DNA from: Lentimicrobiaceae bacterium
Lineage (GTDB): Bacteria > Bacteroidota > Bacteroidia > Bacteroidales > F082
Reading direction: 5' to 3'
DNA length: 33,028 nucleotides
NCBI GenBank assembly: GCA_018661505.1
Contig: JABJIE010000030.1
Coordinates: 1 to 33,028 of the forward strand
The notes under the pieces are model-generated. The model was not told where the DNA came from. It worked only from the letters and a program-made list of their open reading frames with translations, and did not search any database. The position numbers and the translations under genes are program-made. This document shows positions 1 through 6,994 of this stretch, in pieces. Within the stretch, counting starts at the first letter, position 1; every line of letters begins with the position of its first letter.

Positions 1-72
1 CTTTTAACTTCGGCTGATATGTTTGGAATTATTGATATTAAAGGTGTCATTTCGACTTTACTGGAAAATTAA
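1..72 (+). CDS. C-terminal end of an upstream gene (partial)
   Basis: Frame 1 is open from the first base to a TAA at 70-72 and encodes 23 residues ending in STLLEN. The gene would start outside the window. The residues are too few to recognise a family. It is read as a real gene end because it lies on the same strand as the next gene and is followed by about 100 bases of non-coding DNA holding a promoter-like element, but chance openness over 72 bases cannot be excluded. Confidence 0.4.
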   Translation, partial: LLTSADMFGIIDIKGVISTLLEN

Positions 73-141
73 TGTCCTTATTGAATTTAATATTTTAGTG
101 CTACGTTTTTGTCCATTGCTATGGTATAAAATTTATTTTAT

Positions 142-149
142 TAACTTTA
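142..149 (+). promoter_or_regulatory. Possible Bacteroidota -7 element for the heme-protein gene cluster
   Basis: TAACTTTA followed by G is one step from the Bacteroidota consensus TAnnTTTG. A TTG at 116-118 could serve as the -33 element, with a slightly long 23-base gap. Initiation would fall near 157, about 20 bases before the ATG at 176. This also argues against the upstream start at 23, which would lie before the promoter. Confidence 0.4.
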
Positions 150-175
150 GCACCCAAAATTCATACAAGTTGAAA

Positions 176-886
176 ATGAAACACTCAAAGCCCATCCTAA
201 TATGTTTTTTGCTTGCAATTACTTTTGGTAGTTTTAAGTGTAAGCACAAGGCCGATTTAAATACTAATAACTCTGATCCAAATCAACCCTCCAATAACAG
301 CACCTGTGACCCTGATACTATATATTTTCAAAATGATGTTTTGCCCCTATTGGTTTCTAATTGCGCAACTAGTAACTGTCATGATCAACAATCAGCGCAA
401 GATGATGTTGTATTGATAGACTATTTATCTGTTATGGAAACTGGAAAAATAAAAGCCGGAGACCCATCGGATAGTGAATTATATGAGGTAATTATGGAAA
501 GTGATCCCGAAGATATTATGCCCCCTCCACCATTGAGTCAATTAAATGATGACCAAAAGCTTATTATTAAGAATTGGATTGAGCAAGGTGCAAAAAATAA
601 CTCTTGTATTGAAAATTGTGATACTAATAACGTAACTTTTTCTGGTACCATCTGGCCAATGATGCAGACTAACTGTTCCGGTTGTCATACAAATGTTAAT
701 GCGGGTGGTGGTATAATAATTGAAGATTATGAAGATGTGGTTGCCTCAGCATCAAATGGTAGCCTTATGGGTGTAATTACTCATTCAACTAGTTTTAGTC
801 CGATGCCTAAAAATGGAACAAAATTCAGTGACTGCAAAATACGACAAATAGAAAAATGGATTGAAAATGGTACACCAAATAATTAA
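176..886 (+). CDS. Exported two-domain c-type cytochrome-like protein
   Basis: This is a 236-residue exported protein. The ATG at 176 gives a normal signal sequence (about residues 1-21), while the longer open frame from 23 adds an implausible N-terminus. Cys22 follows the hydrophobic core, but Lys at -1 makes lipidation doubtful. Two cytochrome-type domains are visible. Domain 1 has a spaced heme site C63-x4-C68-H69 and an IMPPPP stretch (Met115). Domain 2 has a normal C167-SG-C170-H171 site and an SPMPKNG stretch (Met210). The Met residues are candidate distal heme ligands by analogy with c-type cytochromes. It heads a run of five same-strand exported genes. An electron-transfer role in the periplasm or outer membrane is inferred. 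Its second domain is strongly similar to the next gene product. Confidence 0.8.
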   Translation: MKHSKPILICFLLAITFGSFKCKHKADLNTNNSDPNQPSNNSTCDPDTIYFQNDVLPLLVSNCATSNCHDQQSAQDDVVLIDYLSVMETGKIKAGDPSDSELYEVIMESDPEDIMPPPPLSQLNDDQKLIIKNWIEQGAKNNSCIENCDTNNVTFSGTIWPMMQTNCSGCHTNVNAGGGIIIEDYEDVVASASNGSLMGVITHSTSFSPMPKNGTKFSDCKIRQIEKWIENGTPNN

Positions 887-1250
887 AAAGAAATTCTTCA
901 TAATATTCTTGGTTATGATATCAGGATTAAGCTCCTGTTACTATGATAATGTTGAATATTTATACCCTCAGGATCCAGATTGTGATACAACAAATGTAAC
1001 ATTTTCAAATGATGTTATGCCAGTAATTAGCGCAAGTTGTACAGGTTGTCATAGTGGTTCTGCACCGGCAGGAAACATAAGATTAAGTAACTATGATGAA
1101 ATAGTATCCGTTGCAAATAATGGTAGCTTGATGGGAACAATAAAACATGAGTCCGGTTGGTCTCCAATGCCAAAAAATGGAAATAAGCTCAGCGATTGCA
1201 AAATACAAAAGATAGATCGTTGGATATTGGATGGTACTCCTAATAATTAA
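867..1250 (+). CDS. Single-domain c-type cytochrome-like lipoprotein
   Basis: This is a 127-residue protein with a lysine-rich start, a hydrophobic segment and a lipobox LSSC (Cys24), so it is probably lipid-anchored. One heme-type site C58-TG-C61-H62 and one SPMPKNG stretch are present. The ATG at 867 lies inside the end of the preceding gene in another frame, giving a 20-base overlap that suggests coupled translation; a TTG at 861 is possible but less likely. From CDTTNVTF to the terminal GTPNN it parallels domain 2 of the upstream protein, including NGSLMG, SPMPKNG and SDCKI, so it arose by duplication. A monoheme electron carrier is the likely role; the partner is unknown. Confidence 0.8.
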   Translation: MVHQIIKKKFFIIFLVMISGLSSCYYDNVEYLYPQDPDCDTTNVTFSNDVMPVISASCTGCHSGSAPAGNIRLSNYDEIVSVANNGSLMGTIKHESGWSPMPKNGNKLSDCKIQKIDRWILDGTPNN

Positions 1251-1258
1251 ATAAATGT

Positions 1259-1696
1259 ATGATGAAAAATTGGCTTAAAGTATTTTTATTTGCCGGCATT
1301 GTTGGCCTCGCTGCAATTGCATATATGTGGTTTTTCATGTATAATAAACCACATACGGATTACGATAAAGCAACTCCTGACTTTATAATCTCAGCAAACG
1401 AATGTTACAATCATTTTTACAATGGACAGGAATCTCCTGACAAGGCATTTACTGGCAAAGTTTTGCAATTACACGGGTTTCTAACATCTGTCGATGATCT
1501 TGACTCAACTGCTGTAATCGTATTTACTTATAACGAAGGTATGTTTGGTGATGAAGGAATAAGGTGTACCTTGCTTCCTACTTATAAAGACGAAGGATTG
1601 AATTTCGATAAATCAAAATCTATAACAATAAAAGGCTTTTGTTCCGGATATAATGATACAGATGTTATACTGGAACATTGCTCAATAATTAATTAA
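1259..1696 (+). CDS. Membrane-anchored OB-fold protein (tRNA_anti-like family)
   Basis: This is a 145-residue protein with one N-terminal membrane segment (about residues 6-27) that acts as an anchor or uncleaved signal. The rest resembles the small exported OB-fold family called tRNA_anti-like in Bacteroidota: a helix with SANECYNHFY, then beta strands GKVLQLHGFLTSVDD, an IRCTLLP strand and SITIKGFCSGYNDTDVILEHC. The OB-fold family name does not imply tRNA binding here; the protein faces outside the cytoplasm and its ligand is unknown. It starts 8 bases after the cytochrome-like gene and ends 13 bases before the YceI gene, so it is almost certainly co-transcribed. A second ATG directly follows the first. 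Confidence 0.65.
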   Translation: MMKNWLKVFLFAGIVGLAAIAYMWFFMYNKPHTDYDKATPDFIISANECYNHFYNGQESPDKAFTGKVLQLHGFLTSVDDLDSTAVIVFTYNEGMFGDEGIRCTLLPTYKDEGLNFDKSKSITIKGFCSGYNDTDVILEHCSIIN

Positions 1697-1709
1697 TAAT
1701 TAAATTAAC

Positions 1710-2267
1710 ATGAAAAAATTAACTCTCGTTTTCATTACAATGTTTGCAATTGCTTCAATGGCAACAGCACAAAAATATGTTACAAAAAATGGTAAAATAT
1801 CATTTTACTCTGATGGTCCTCTTGAAAAAATAGAAGCTCACAATTCACAGGTAAATTCAGCAATCAATACAGAAACCGGACAATTGGCTTTTAAAGTATT
1901 AATGAAGTCTTTTATTTTTGAAAAAGCCCTGATGCAGGAACACTTTAATGAGAATTATGTTGAAAGTGATAAATTCCCAAACGCAACTTTTCGAGGTAAA
2001 ATCACAAATGCACAAAAAATTGACTTCACTGTAAACGGCAGCTATGAAGCAGATATTGAAGGAGAATTAACCATTCATGGGATTACTCAGAAAGTTAGTG
2101 AGAAAGGGACCTTTACTGTTAGTAATGATGGCATTAAAGGGGACTCAAAATTTTTCGTCAAAATAGCTGATTATGATATAAGTATACCTGGGGCAGTAAC
2201 AGGAAAAATTGCTGAAGAAATTGAGATTACTGTTAATGTTATGCTTAAACCTCTTGGTGCCTTATAA
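1710..2267 (+). CDS. YceI-family periplasmic protein
   Basis: This is a 185-residue protein with a clear signal peptide (residues 1-20, cut after ATA before QKY). The mature part follows the YceI pattern: a starting strand GKISFYSDGPLEKIEAHN, a central FKVLMKSFIFEKALMQEHFNENYVES segment, KFPNATFRGKI, and GELTIHGITQKV near the end. YceI proteins are lipocalin-like beta barrels; characterised members bind isoprenoid quinone-type chains. The position between an OB-fold protein and an outer-membrane barrel, downstream of two heme proteins, suggests a lipid or quinone carrier in an envelope redox module, which is inference. It lies 13 bases after the previous gene and 25 before the next. Confidence 0.85.
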   Translation: MKKLTLVFITMFAIASMATAQKYVTKNGKISFYSDGPLEKIEAHNSQVNSAINTETGQLAFKVLMKSFIFEKALMQEHFNENYVESDKFPNATFRGKITNAQKIDFTVNGSYEADIEGELTIHGITQKVSEKGTFTVSNDGIKGDSKFFVKIADYDISIPGAVTGKIAEEIEITVNVMLKPLGAL

Positions 2268-2292
2268 TTATTTACTTTGAAATACCAATTCG

Positions 2293-3204
2293 ATGAATAC
2301 TAAGCAACTAATAAAACTTTGCTGGCTCACAGTTTGTTTTATAGCAATAACATCTGTTACAAATGCACAGGATGATTTGATGGATCTTCTGAATGATGAA
2401 CCGGCCACTACCTATACCTATTCCACATTTAAAACTACCCGAATATCCCTTGGGCAATCAGTTGAAAATCCGGCCAATGGAAATCTAGTATTTGATATAC
2501 AACATCATTTTGGTCGAATAAATGAGGGAGCTTATGAGTTCTTTGGGTTGGATCAGGCTACCTTAAGGCTTGGCTTGCAATACGGAATCACAGATTGGTT
2601 ATCAGTTGGTATTGGGCGATCATCTTTTGAGAAAACTTACGATGGGTCTGTAAAAGCTAAAATACTTAGGCAAAGCAAAGGGGAAATTAATATGCCAGTG
2701 TCAATAAGTTATTTTGGCAATATTGGAATAAATACTCTCAAATTTGATGATACTCTAAGAACAAATTATTTTTCTTCAAGATTATCCTTTACTAACCAGC
2801 TACTCATTGCCCGTAAATTTAGTAATGCAGTTTCGCTGCAGTTAACACCTACTTTTATTCATCGTAATTTAGTGGAAAGAGAAATTGATGATAATGATGT
2901 TTGGGCTCTTGGTGCCGGTGGAAGATTTAAACTATCAAACCGTGTTAGCCTAAATCTTGAATATTATTACATCTTGTCAAAACAAACTTCAAAAGATTTT
3001 CAGGATTCCTTTACAATTGGATTTGATATTGAAACCGGAGGCCACGTATTTCAACTATTTCTGACTAATTCGCGTGGTATTATTGAGCAACATTTCATTG
3101 CCAGAACAACCGGTGACTGGCTAAAAGGAGATATTCATTTTGGATTTAATATATCAAGAACTTTTGTTTTAATAAAACCTAAAGAGTTCCGAGATAATAA
3201 TTAA
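2293..3204 (+). CDS. DUF5777-type outer-membrane beta-barrel protein
   Basis: This is a 303-residue protein with a signal peptide cut after about residue 25 (TNA before QDD). The mature chain has alternating polar/aromatic strands and many Gly and Tyr residues, for example LRLGLQYGITDWLSVGIGRSS and VSLNLEYYYILS, as in an outer-membrane barrel. The overall pattern, with an early DDLMDLLN segment, FDIQHHFGRI, LRLGLQYGITDWLSVGIGR and a late GDIHFGFNISRTF strand, matches proteins annotated as DUF5777 in Bacteroidota. Its function is not established. As last gene of the five-gene cluster it may be the outer-membrane component for the heme and YceI proteins. It ends 14 bases from the convergent U32 gene. 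Confidence 0.75.
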   Translation: MNTKQLIKLCWLTVCFIAITSVTNAQDDLMDLLNDEPATTYTYSTFKTTRISLGQSVENPANGNLVFDIQHHFGRINEGAYEFFGLDQATLRLGLQYGITDWLSVGIGRSSFEKTYDGSVKAKILRQSKGEINMPVSISYFGNIGINTLKFDDTLRTNYFSSRLSFTNQLLIARKFSNAVSLQLTPTFIHRNLVEREIDDNDVWALGAGGRFKLSNRVSLNLEYYYILSKQTSKDFQDSFTIGFDIETGGHVFQLFLTNSRGIIEQHFIARTTGDWLKGDIHFGFNISRTFVLIKPKEFRDNN

Positions 3205-3218
3205 TTTTTATTGGAATA

Positions 3219-4466
3219 TTAGCTGATTGCTGTTGTCATCATTTTATACATCTTATCGCCTCTTCTAACAAGCTCAGATGTTTTTATTGAACAAACATCT
3301 CCTTTTATAACCGTTTTTACTGGTTCTAGATTGAGTCTTATTTCGTCAATATAAGATTCATAAACTCCAGTTGTTTCTCCAAGTATTTTAATTTCATCTC
3401 CTACATTTAAATCGTTGGTTTCGATCTTAACTTCTGCAACACCTTGCTTGTTATAATAATTAGTTATTTTACCTATATACATCTTTCTTTGAGTTGCTTG
3501 ATTACCATAATCTTCAGTCCATTCTCCAAATTTTTTACCCATGTAATACCCTTCCCAGAATCCTCTATTATAAACTGTTGACAACCTAGCATTCCAAATG
3601 TCAATATTTTCTTGATTATATTGCCCTTCAAAGCATGCATTAACTGCTTCCCGATACACAGCCACAATTGTTTTTACATATTCCGGTGAACGTCCACGGC
3701 CTTCTAATTTAAGAACTCTTACACCGGCATCAATAATTCTATCCAATAATGCAACTGTATTTAGGTCTTTGGGCGACATGATATATTCATTATCTATTTC
3801 CAATTGCTCACCGGTTTCCTTGTCAGTAACAGTATATTTTCGCCTACATTGCTGCAAACATGCACCACGATTGGCCGATGAATTTAGATTATCTAAGCTC
3901 AAATAACATTTTCCACTCACAGCCATGCATAAGGCACCATGAGCAAATACTTCTATTTGCACCAAATCTCCACTAGGACCGCAAATATCCTGGTTTTTTA
4001 TGGCATCGGTAATTTCTTTAACCTGCTGAATTTCAAGCTCGCGAGCCGTAACCATAACATCGGCAAACTGACTATAATATTTTACAGCCTCAATATTTGT
4101 AATGTTAGCCTGGGTAGACATATGTATTTCCATCCCAGCCGAATATGCATATTGTATTACACTTTGGTCAGATGCAATTATTGCAGTGATATTACTAGTT
4201 TTAGCAGCATCAACTATTTCACGCATTATTTCTAATTCATGATCGTATATAACTGTATTGAGGGTGATGTATGTTCGAATACTATTTTCCTTACAGATGT
4301 CTGAAATTTTTACTAAATCGTCTATTGTAAAGTTTTTTGAAGATTTTGATCGCATATTAAGTTTACCAATACCAAAGTAAACAGAGTTGGCACCACCCTG
4401 AATGGCGGCCATCAGAGATTCATATGATCCAACCGGAGCCATTATTTCAATATCTTTTGCAGTCAT
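3219..4466 (-). CDS. U32 family protein, TrhP/YegQ-like
   Basis: This is a 415-residue cytoplasmic protein. The opening IEIMAPVGSYESLMAAIQGGANSVYFG and the central signature E-V-F-x-H-G-A-L-C-M-A-V-S-G-K-C-Y-L-S followed by NRGACLQQCRR are those of the U32 family. The four conserved cysteines are typical. Members once called collagenase-like peptidases include TrhP (tRNA U34 hydroxylation) and RlhA (23S rRNA hydroxylation) in E. coli. The length fits the TrhP class better than the longer RlhA class. I use the ATG at 4466 rather than the GTG at 4484, because a perfect -7 element covers the GTG. A true protease role is unlikely but not excluded by sequence. Confidence 0.85.
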   Translation of the reverse strand: MTAKDIEIMAPVGSYESLMAAIQGGANSVYFGIGKLNMRSKSSKNFTIDDLVKISDICKENSIRTYITLNTVIYDHELEIMREIVDAAKTSNITAIIASDQSVIQYAYSAGMEIHMSTQANITNIEAVKYYSQFADVMVTARELEIQQVKEITDAIKNQDICGPSGDLVQIEVFAHGALCMAVSGKCYLSLDNLNSSANRGACLQQCRRKYTVTDKETGEQLEIDNEYIMSPKDLNTVALLDRIIDAGVRVLKLEGRGRSPEYVKTIVAVYREAVNACFEGQYNQENIDIWNARLSTVYNRGFWEGYYMGKKFGEWTEDYGNQATQRKMYIGKITNYYNKQGVAEVKIETNDLNVGDEIKILGETTGVYESYIDEIRLNLEPVKTVIKGDVCSIKTSELVRRGDKMYKMMTTAIS

Positions 4467-4483
4467 AAAATTATTTAAAGCCA

Positions 4484-4491
4484 CAAAAATA
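4484..4491 (-). promoter_or_regulatory. -7 promoter element for the U32 gene
   Basis: Read on the minus strand this is TATTTTTG, an exact TAnnTTTG match. Initiation would be near 4477, leaving only about 10 bases before the ATG at 4466. No good TTG is visible at the -33 distance. The position decides against the GTG start at 4484. Confidence 0.5.
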
Positions 4492-4598
4492 GCAATAAAG
4501 AACCATTAGTTTGGTTAGTAATGCCTTTCGTTTAAATACATTTAGGGATAAACAATTCTAATGAAAGTTTTTGAATCTATACCAAAATAGGTGTCTCG

Positions 4599-5774
4599 TT
4601 AAATGTGTTTGGACCGCCACCAGGAAAATAAATATACCCCTAAAGCCAGAGCAAGAACTACCTGGCCAGTCATAAAAAGGTTAATATACTGAAACTTTAA
4701 AGATAATAACCCAGACATACTATAGCTTCCAATTGCCCATCCCGAAGCAAGTATAAGTGTTAGAATGCCCCAATAGTGGTCATGCATTTCTAATCCTACT
4801 ATTTCAAGAACTCTCAATGAGGTAAGTGAGACAACAGAGATCAAAAATATCCCCGCTAAAAATGCTGAAAGAGCCACCAATTCAATTTCATCAAACATAA
4901 GAATAATTAAAACCGCAATTACACCTGTCAAATAGGCAAAAAATAAACTCATACTAGTGTCAAGTTTTTTTGCCAACACACCAGAAATAACGGGCCCAAT
5001 GGCAGAGCCTAAACCAAGTGCAGAAAATAACATGCTACTATCACTTATGCTATATCCCAAATCACGATGCACATAATCCGAAAGAAATAAAGAATGAGGC
5101 ACTATACCCACAGCTGCTAAAAAATAACATATAGCAATCAAAATTAATAACAGTTTAGAGGTTTGTTTAAGTGGTTCCTTGATATAATTATTCTTCTTTG
5201 CGTGAATAGGTGCTCTTGAAACCAAATTCCATGAAATTATAGCAAAAACTGCAGTTATTGCTGCCTCAAATAACCACCCGTTTTTGGGTCCATTAGTTAT
5301 AAATTGCGGCAATAAAAAACTTACCGCAACTATCGTAAATCCTGCACCGCTAAATACTATCCCCAGGGTAACAGCTTTTTTTTCTGGATTGATATTTTTC
5401 AATACGAGGGGTGGTGTGTGTATAATGAGTGCAGCGCCCGCAAAACCCGTGATAAAACGACCCACAGCTAACCATATAAAACCTAAATCCCATGAACACA
5501 TTAATAAGCCAATTACTGCAATTACTAATGATAGTCTCATCATTAGTCGGGCTCCTGTAATTCTAGCAACTAATACTGTTAAAATACACCCAGCCATGTA
5601 ACCAAGCATATTAAATGCCCCTAGATATCCAGCACCTGGTTTTGTAACCCAATGGCTATCAATTATGGATGGAACTATTGGTGTGTAAGCAAGGCGTGTT
5701 AAGCATATGGCAATCGCTATTAGGCAAAACCCTGCTAATGTTGGATAAAATGTGCTAGAATAATTTTTCTCCAT
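4599..5774 (-). CDS. MFS transporter, YbfB/YjiJ-like
   Basis: This is a 391-residue inner-membrane protein with about twelve hydrophobic helices. The opening FCLIAIAICLTRLAYTPIVPSII and the segment WLAVGRFITGFAGAALI match the YbfB/YjiJ (MFS_4) type of major facilitator. The substrate is unknown. I start at the ATG at 5774, just before the first membrane helix; a TTG at 5843 would add 23 residues unlike the family. It follows lspA on the same strand with a gap of about 80 bases, so it may be read through from ileS-dksA-lspA. Its link to those housekeeping genes is probably only positional. Confidence 0.8.
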   Translation of the reverse strand: MEKNYSSTFYPTLAGFCLIAIAICLTRLAYTPIVPSIIDSHWVTKPGAGYLGAFNMLGYMAGCILTVLVARITGARLMMRLSLVIAVIGLLMCSWDLGFIWLAVGRFITGFAGAALIIHTPPLVLKNINPEKKAVTLGIVFSGAGFTIVAVSFLLPQFITNGPKNGWLFEAAITAVFAIISWNLVSRAPIHAKKNNYIKEPLKQTSKLLLILIAICYFLAAVGIVPHSLFLSDYVHRDLGYSISDSSMLFSALGLGSAIGPVISGVLAKKLDTSMSLFFAYLTGVIAVLIILMFDEIELVALSAFLAGIFLISVVSLTSLRVLEIVGLEMHDHYWGILTLILASGWAIGSYSMSGLLSLKFQYINLFMTGQVVLALALGVYLFSWWRSKHI

Positions 5775-5853
5775 AATAATAGATGCTAATTTTGGTGTTT
5801 CCGAAATGCTTTCAAAACAATGCGAGATACACAAAAATAACAATTAAGTAATA

Positions 5854-6468
5854 CTATAGGGAAAGATACTTTCTTTCGAAGAGAAGTAGCCAGAAAACAC
5901 CTATTGTTATGGATGAATCAGCAAGGTTAAATATTGGTCTGAAAAATATGAAATGGCCATCACTCCCATAAATCCAGGAGGGCAGCCATGTAGGTGCATT
6001 TGCTTGGGTAAAATTAATTATTGGGAAATAAAGCATGTCAACCACTCTACCATGAAGAAATGACGAATAGCCCTGGCCTTCACTGGCAATAATACCCAAT
6101 GAATGGTAAGAACTTTGTGTGAAAAACATGCCGTAAAAAGCACTATCTATCATATTACCAAGAGCACCAGCAAATATCAGAGATATTGATATCATTAATC
6201 CCGTACGCTTGGTTCTTTTGGACAACATATATAGGTAAAAGGCAATGGCAATGATTGCTAGAATTCGAAAAACACTTAGAAAAAGCTTACCAAACTCCCC
6301 GCCAAATTGCAAGCCAAAAGCCATGCCATTATTTTCAGTAAAGTAAAGGTTAAACCAGTTTCCAATCATGGGAATTTCTTCTCCCAATGTCATATTAAGT
6401 TTAACCCATATTTTTAAGGCCTGATCTGCAATTAGAACAAGCAGAATAATTATGATGGATTTCTTCAA
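5854..6468 (-). CDS. lspA: Lipoprotein signal peptidase (signal peptidase II)
   Basis: This 204-residue inner-membrane aspartyl protease cleaves the signal peptide of lipid-modified prolipoproteins. Four hydrophobic helices are visible. Family motifs are present: NNGMAFG (46-52), GNMID (Asp108) and FNLAD (Asp184); the two aspartates form the catalytic dyad in the family. A long loop with LHGRVVDMLYFP is typical of the Bacteroidota form, which is longer than the roughly 165 residues of E. coli. The start is a TTG at 6466-6468: a stop lies in frame 18 bases upstream and the next ATG would delete the first helix. It lies 28 bases after the DksA-like gene, in the common Bacteroidota order ileS-dksA-lspA. 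Confidence 0.95.
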   Translation of the reverse strand: MKKSIIIILLVLIADQALKIWVKLNMTLGEEIPMIGNWFNLYFTENNGMAFGLQFGGEFGKLFLSVFRILAIIAIAFYLYMLSKRTKRTGLMISISLIFAGALGNMIDSAFYGMFFTQSSYHSLGIIASEGQGYSSFLHGRVVDMLYFPIINFTQANAPTWLPSWIYGSDGHFIFFRPIFNLADSSITIGVFWLLLFERKYLSL

Positions 6469-6496
6469 ATTATAGGAATTAGTAGTTCAACCAAAA

Positions 6497-6919
6497 CTAG
6501 TTTATCGGATCTGGTTTGGCCATTTTGTTTTTAGCATCAATACTTAGTGTTGCATGAGGAACTGCCTTTAAACGGTCCTTGCTAATAAGTTTTCCCGTAA
6601 CACGACAAATACCATATGTTTTGTTTTCTATACGGGTTAATGCATTTTCAAGATTTGTTATGAAGCGCTTTTGACGAGCAGCCAACCTGCTATTTTCCTC
6701 TTTTGATAACACTTGCTGACCTTCCTCCAGCACCTTAAATGTAGGAGAAGTATCATTTGTTCCGTGTTCACTATTATTAGTATATGCTTCTGTGAGCAAT
6801 TTGAAATCTTCTTGAGCTTTTTCAAGCTTTTTAAGTATTATGGTTTTGAACTCTTCAAGCTCAGCATCATTGTACGTAGTCTTTCTTTTGTCTCCGTTAT
6901 TCCCTTCCATAACCGTCAT
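6497..6919 (-). CDS. TraR/DksA-like protein with degenerate zinc finger
   Basis: This is a 140-residue cytoplasmic protein. The middle part is a charged helical hairpin (about 20-100) as in DksA, with many Lys and Glu residues. The C-terminal motif YGICRVTGKLISKDRLKAVPHATLSI is that of the TraR/DksA zinc-finger family, but only one of four zinc cysteines remains (Cys105), so zinc binding is unlikely. DksA proteins enter the RNA polymerase secondary channel and modulate initiation with ppGpp; whether this form does so cannot be told from sequence. It starts at ATG 6917-6919, with a second ATG three codons on. It sits between ileS and lspA, an arrangement I recall as common in Bacteroidota. Confidence 0.88.
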   Translation of the reverse strand: MTVMEGNNGDKRKTTYNDAELEEFKTIILKKLEKAQEDFKLLTEAYTNNSEHGTNDTSPTFKVLEEGQQVLSKEENSRLAARQKRFITNLENALTRIENKTYGICRVTGKLISKDRLKAVPHATLSIDAKNKMAKPDPIN

Positions 6920-6994
6920 TTTATGTTCATTAATTAAAATTTTACGATCGTATAAATATACAATTATTTTCTTTTTTTAAATAAAAACCAAGGT

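Noticed and set aside
23-175. N-terminal extension of the first cytochrome-like protein
   Set aside because: It lies upstream of or across a probable promoter, begins before a likely upstream gene end at 72, and precedes a normal signal peptide starting at 176.
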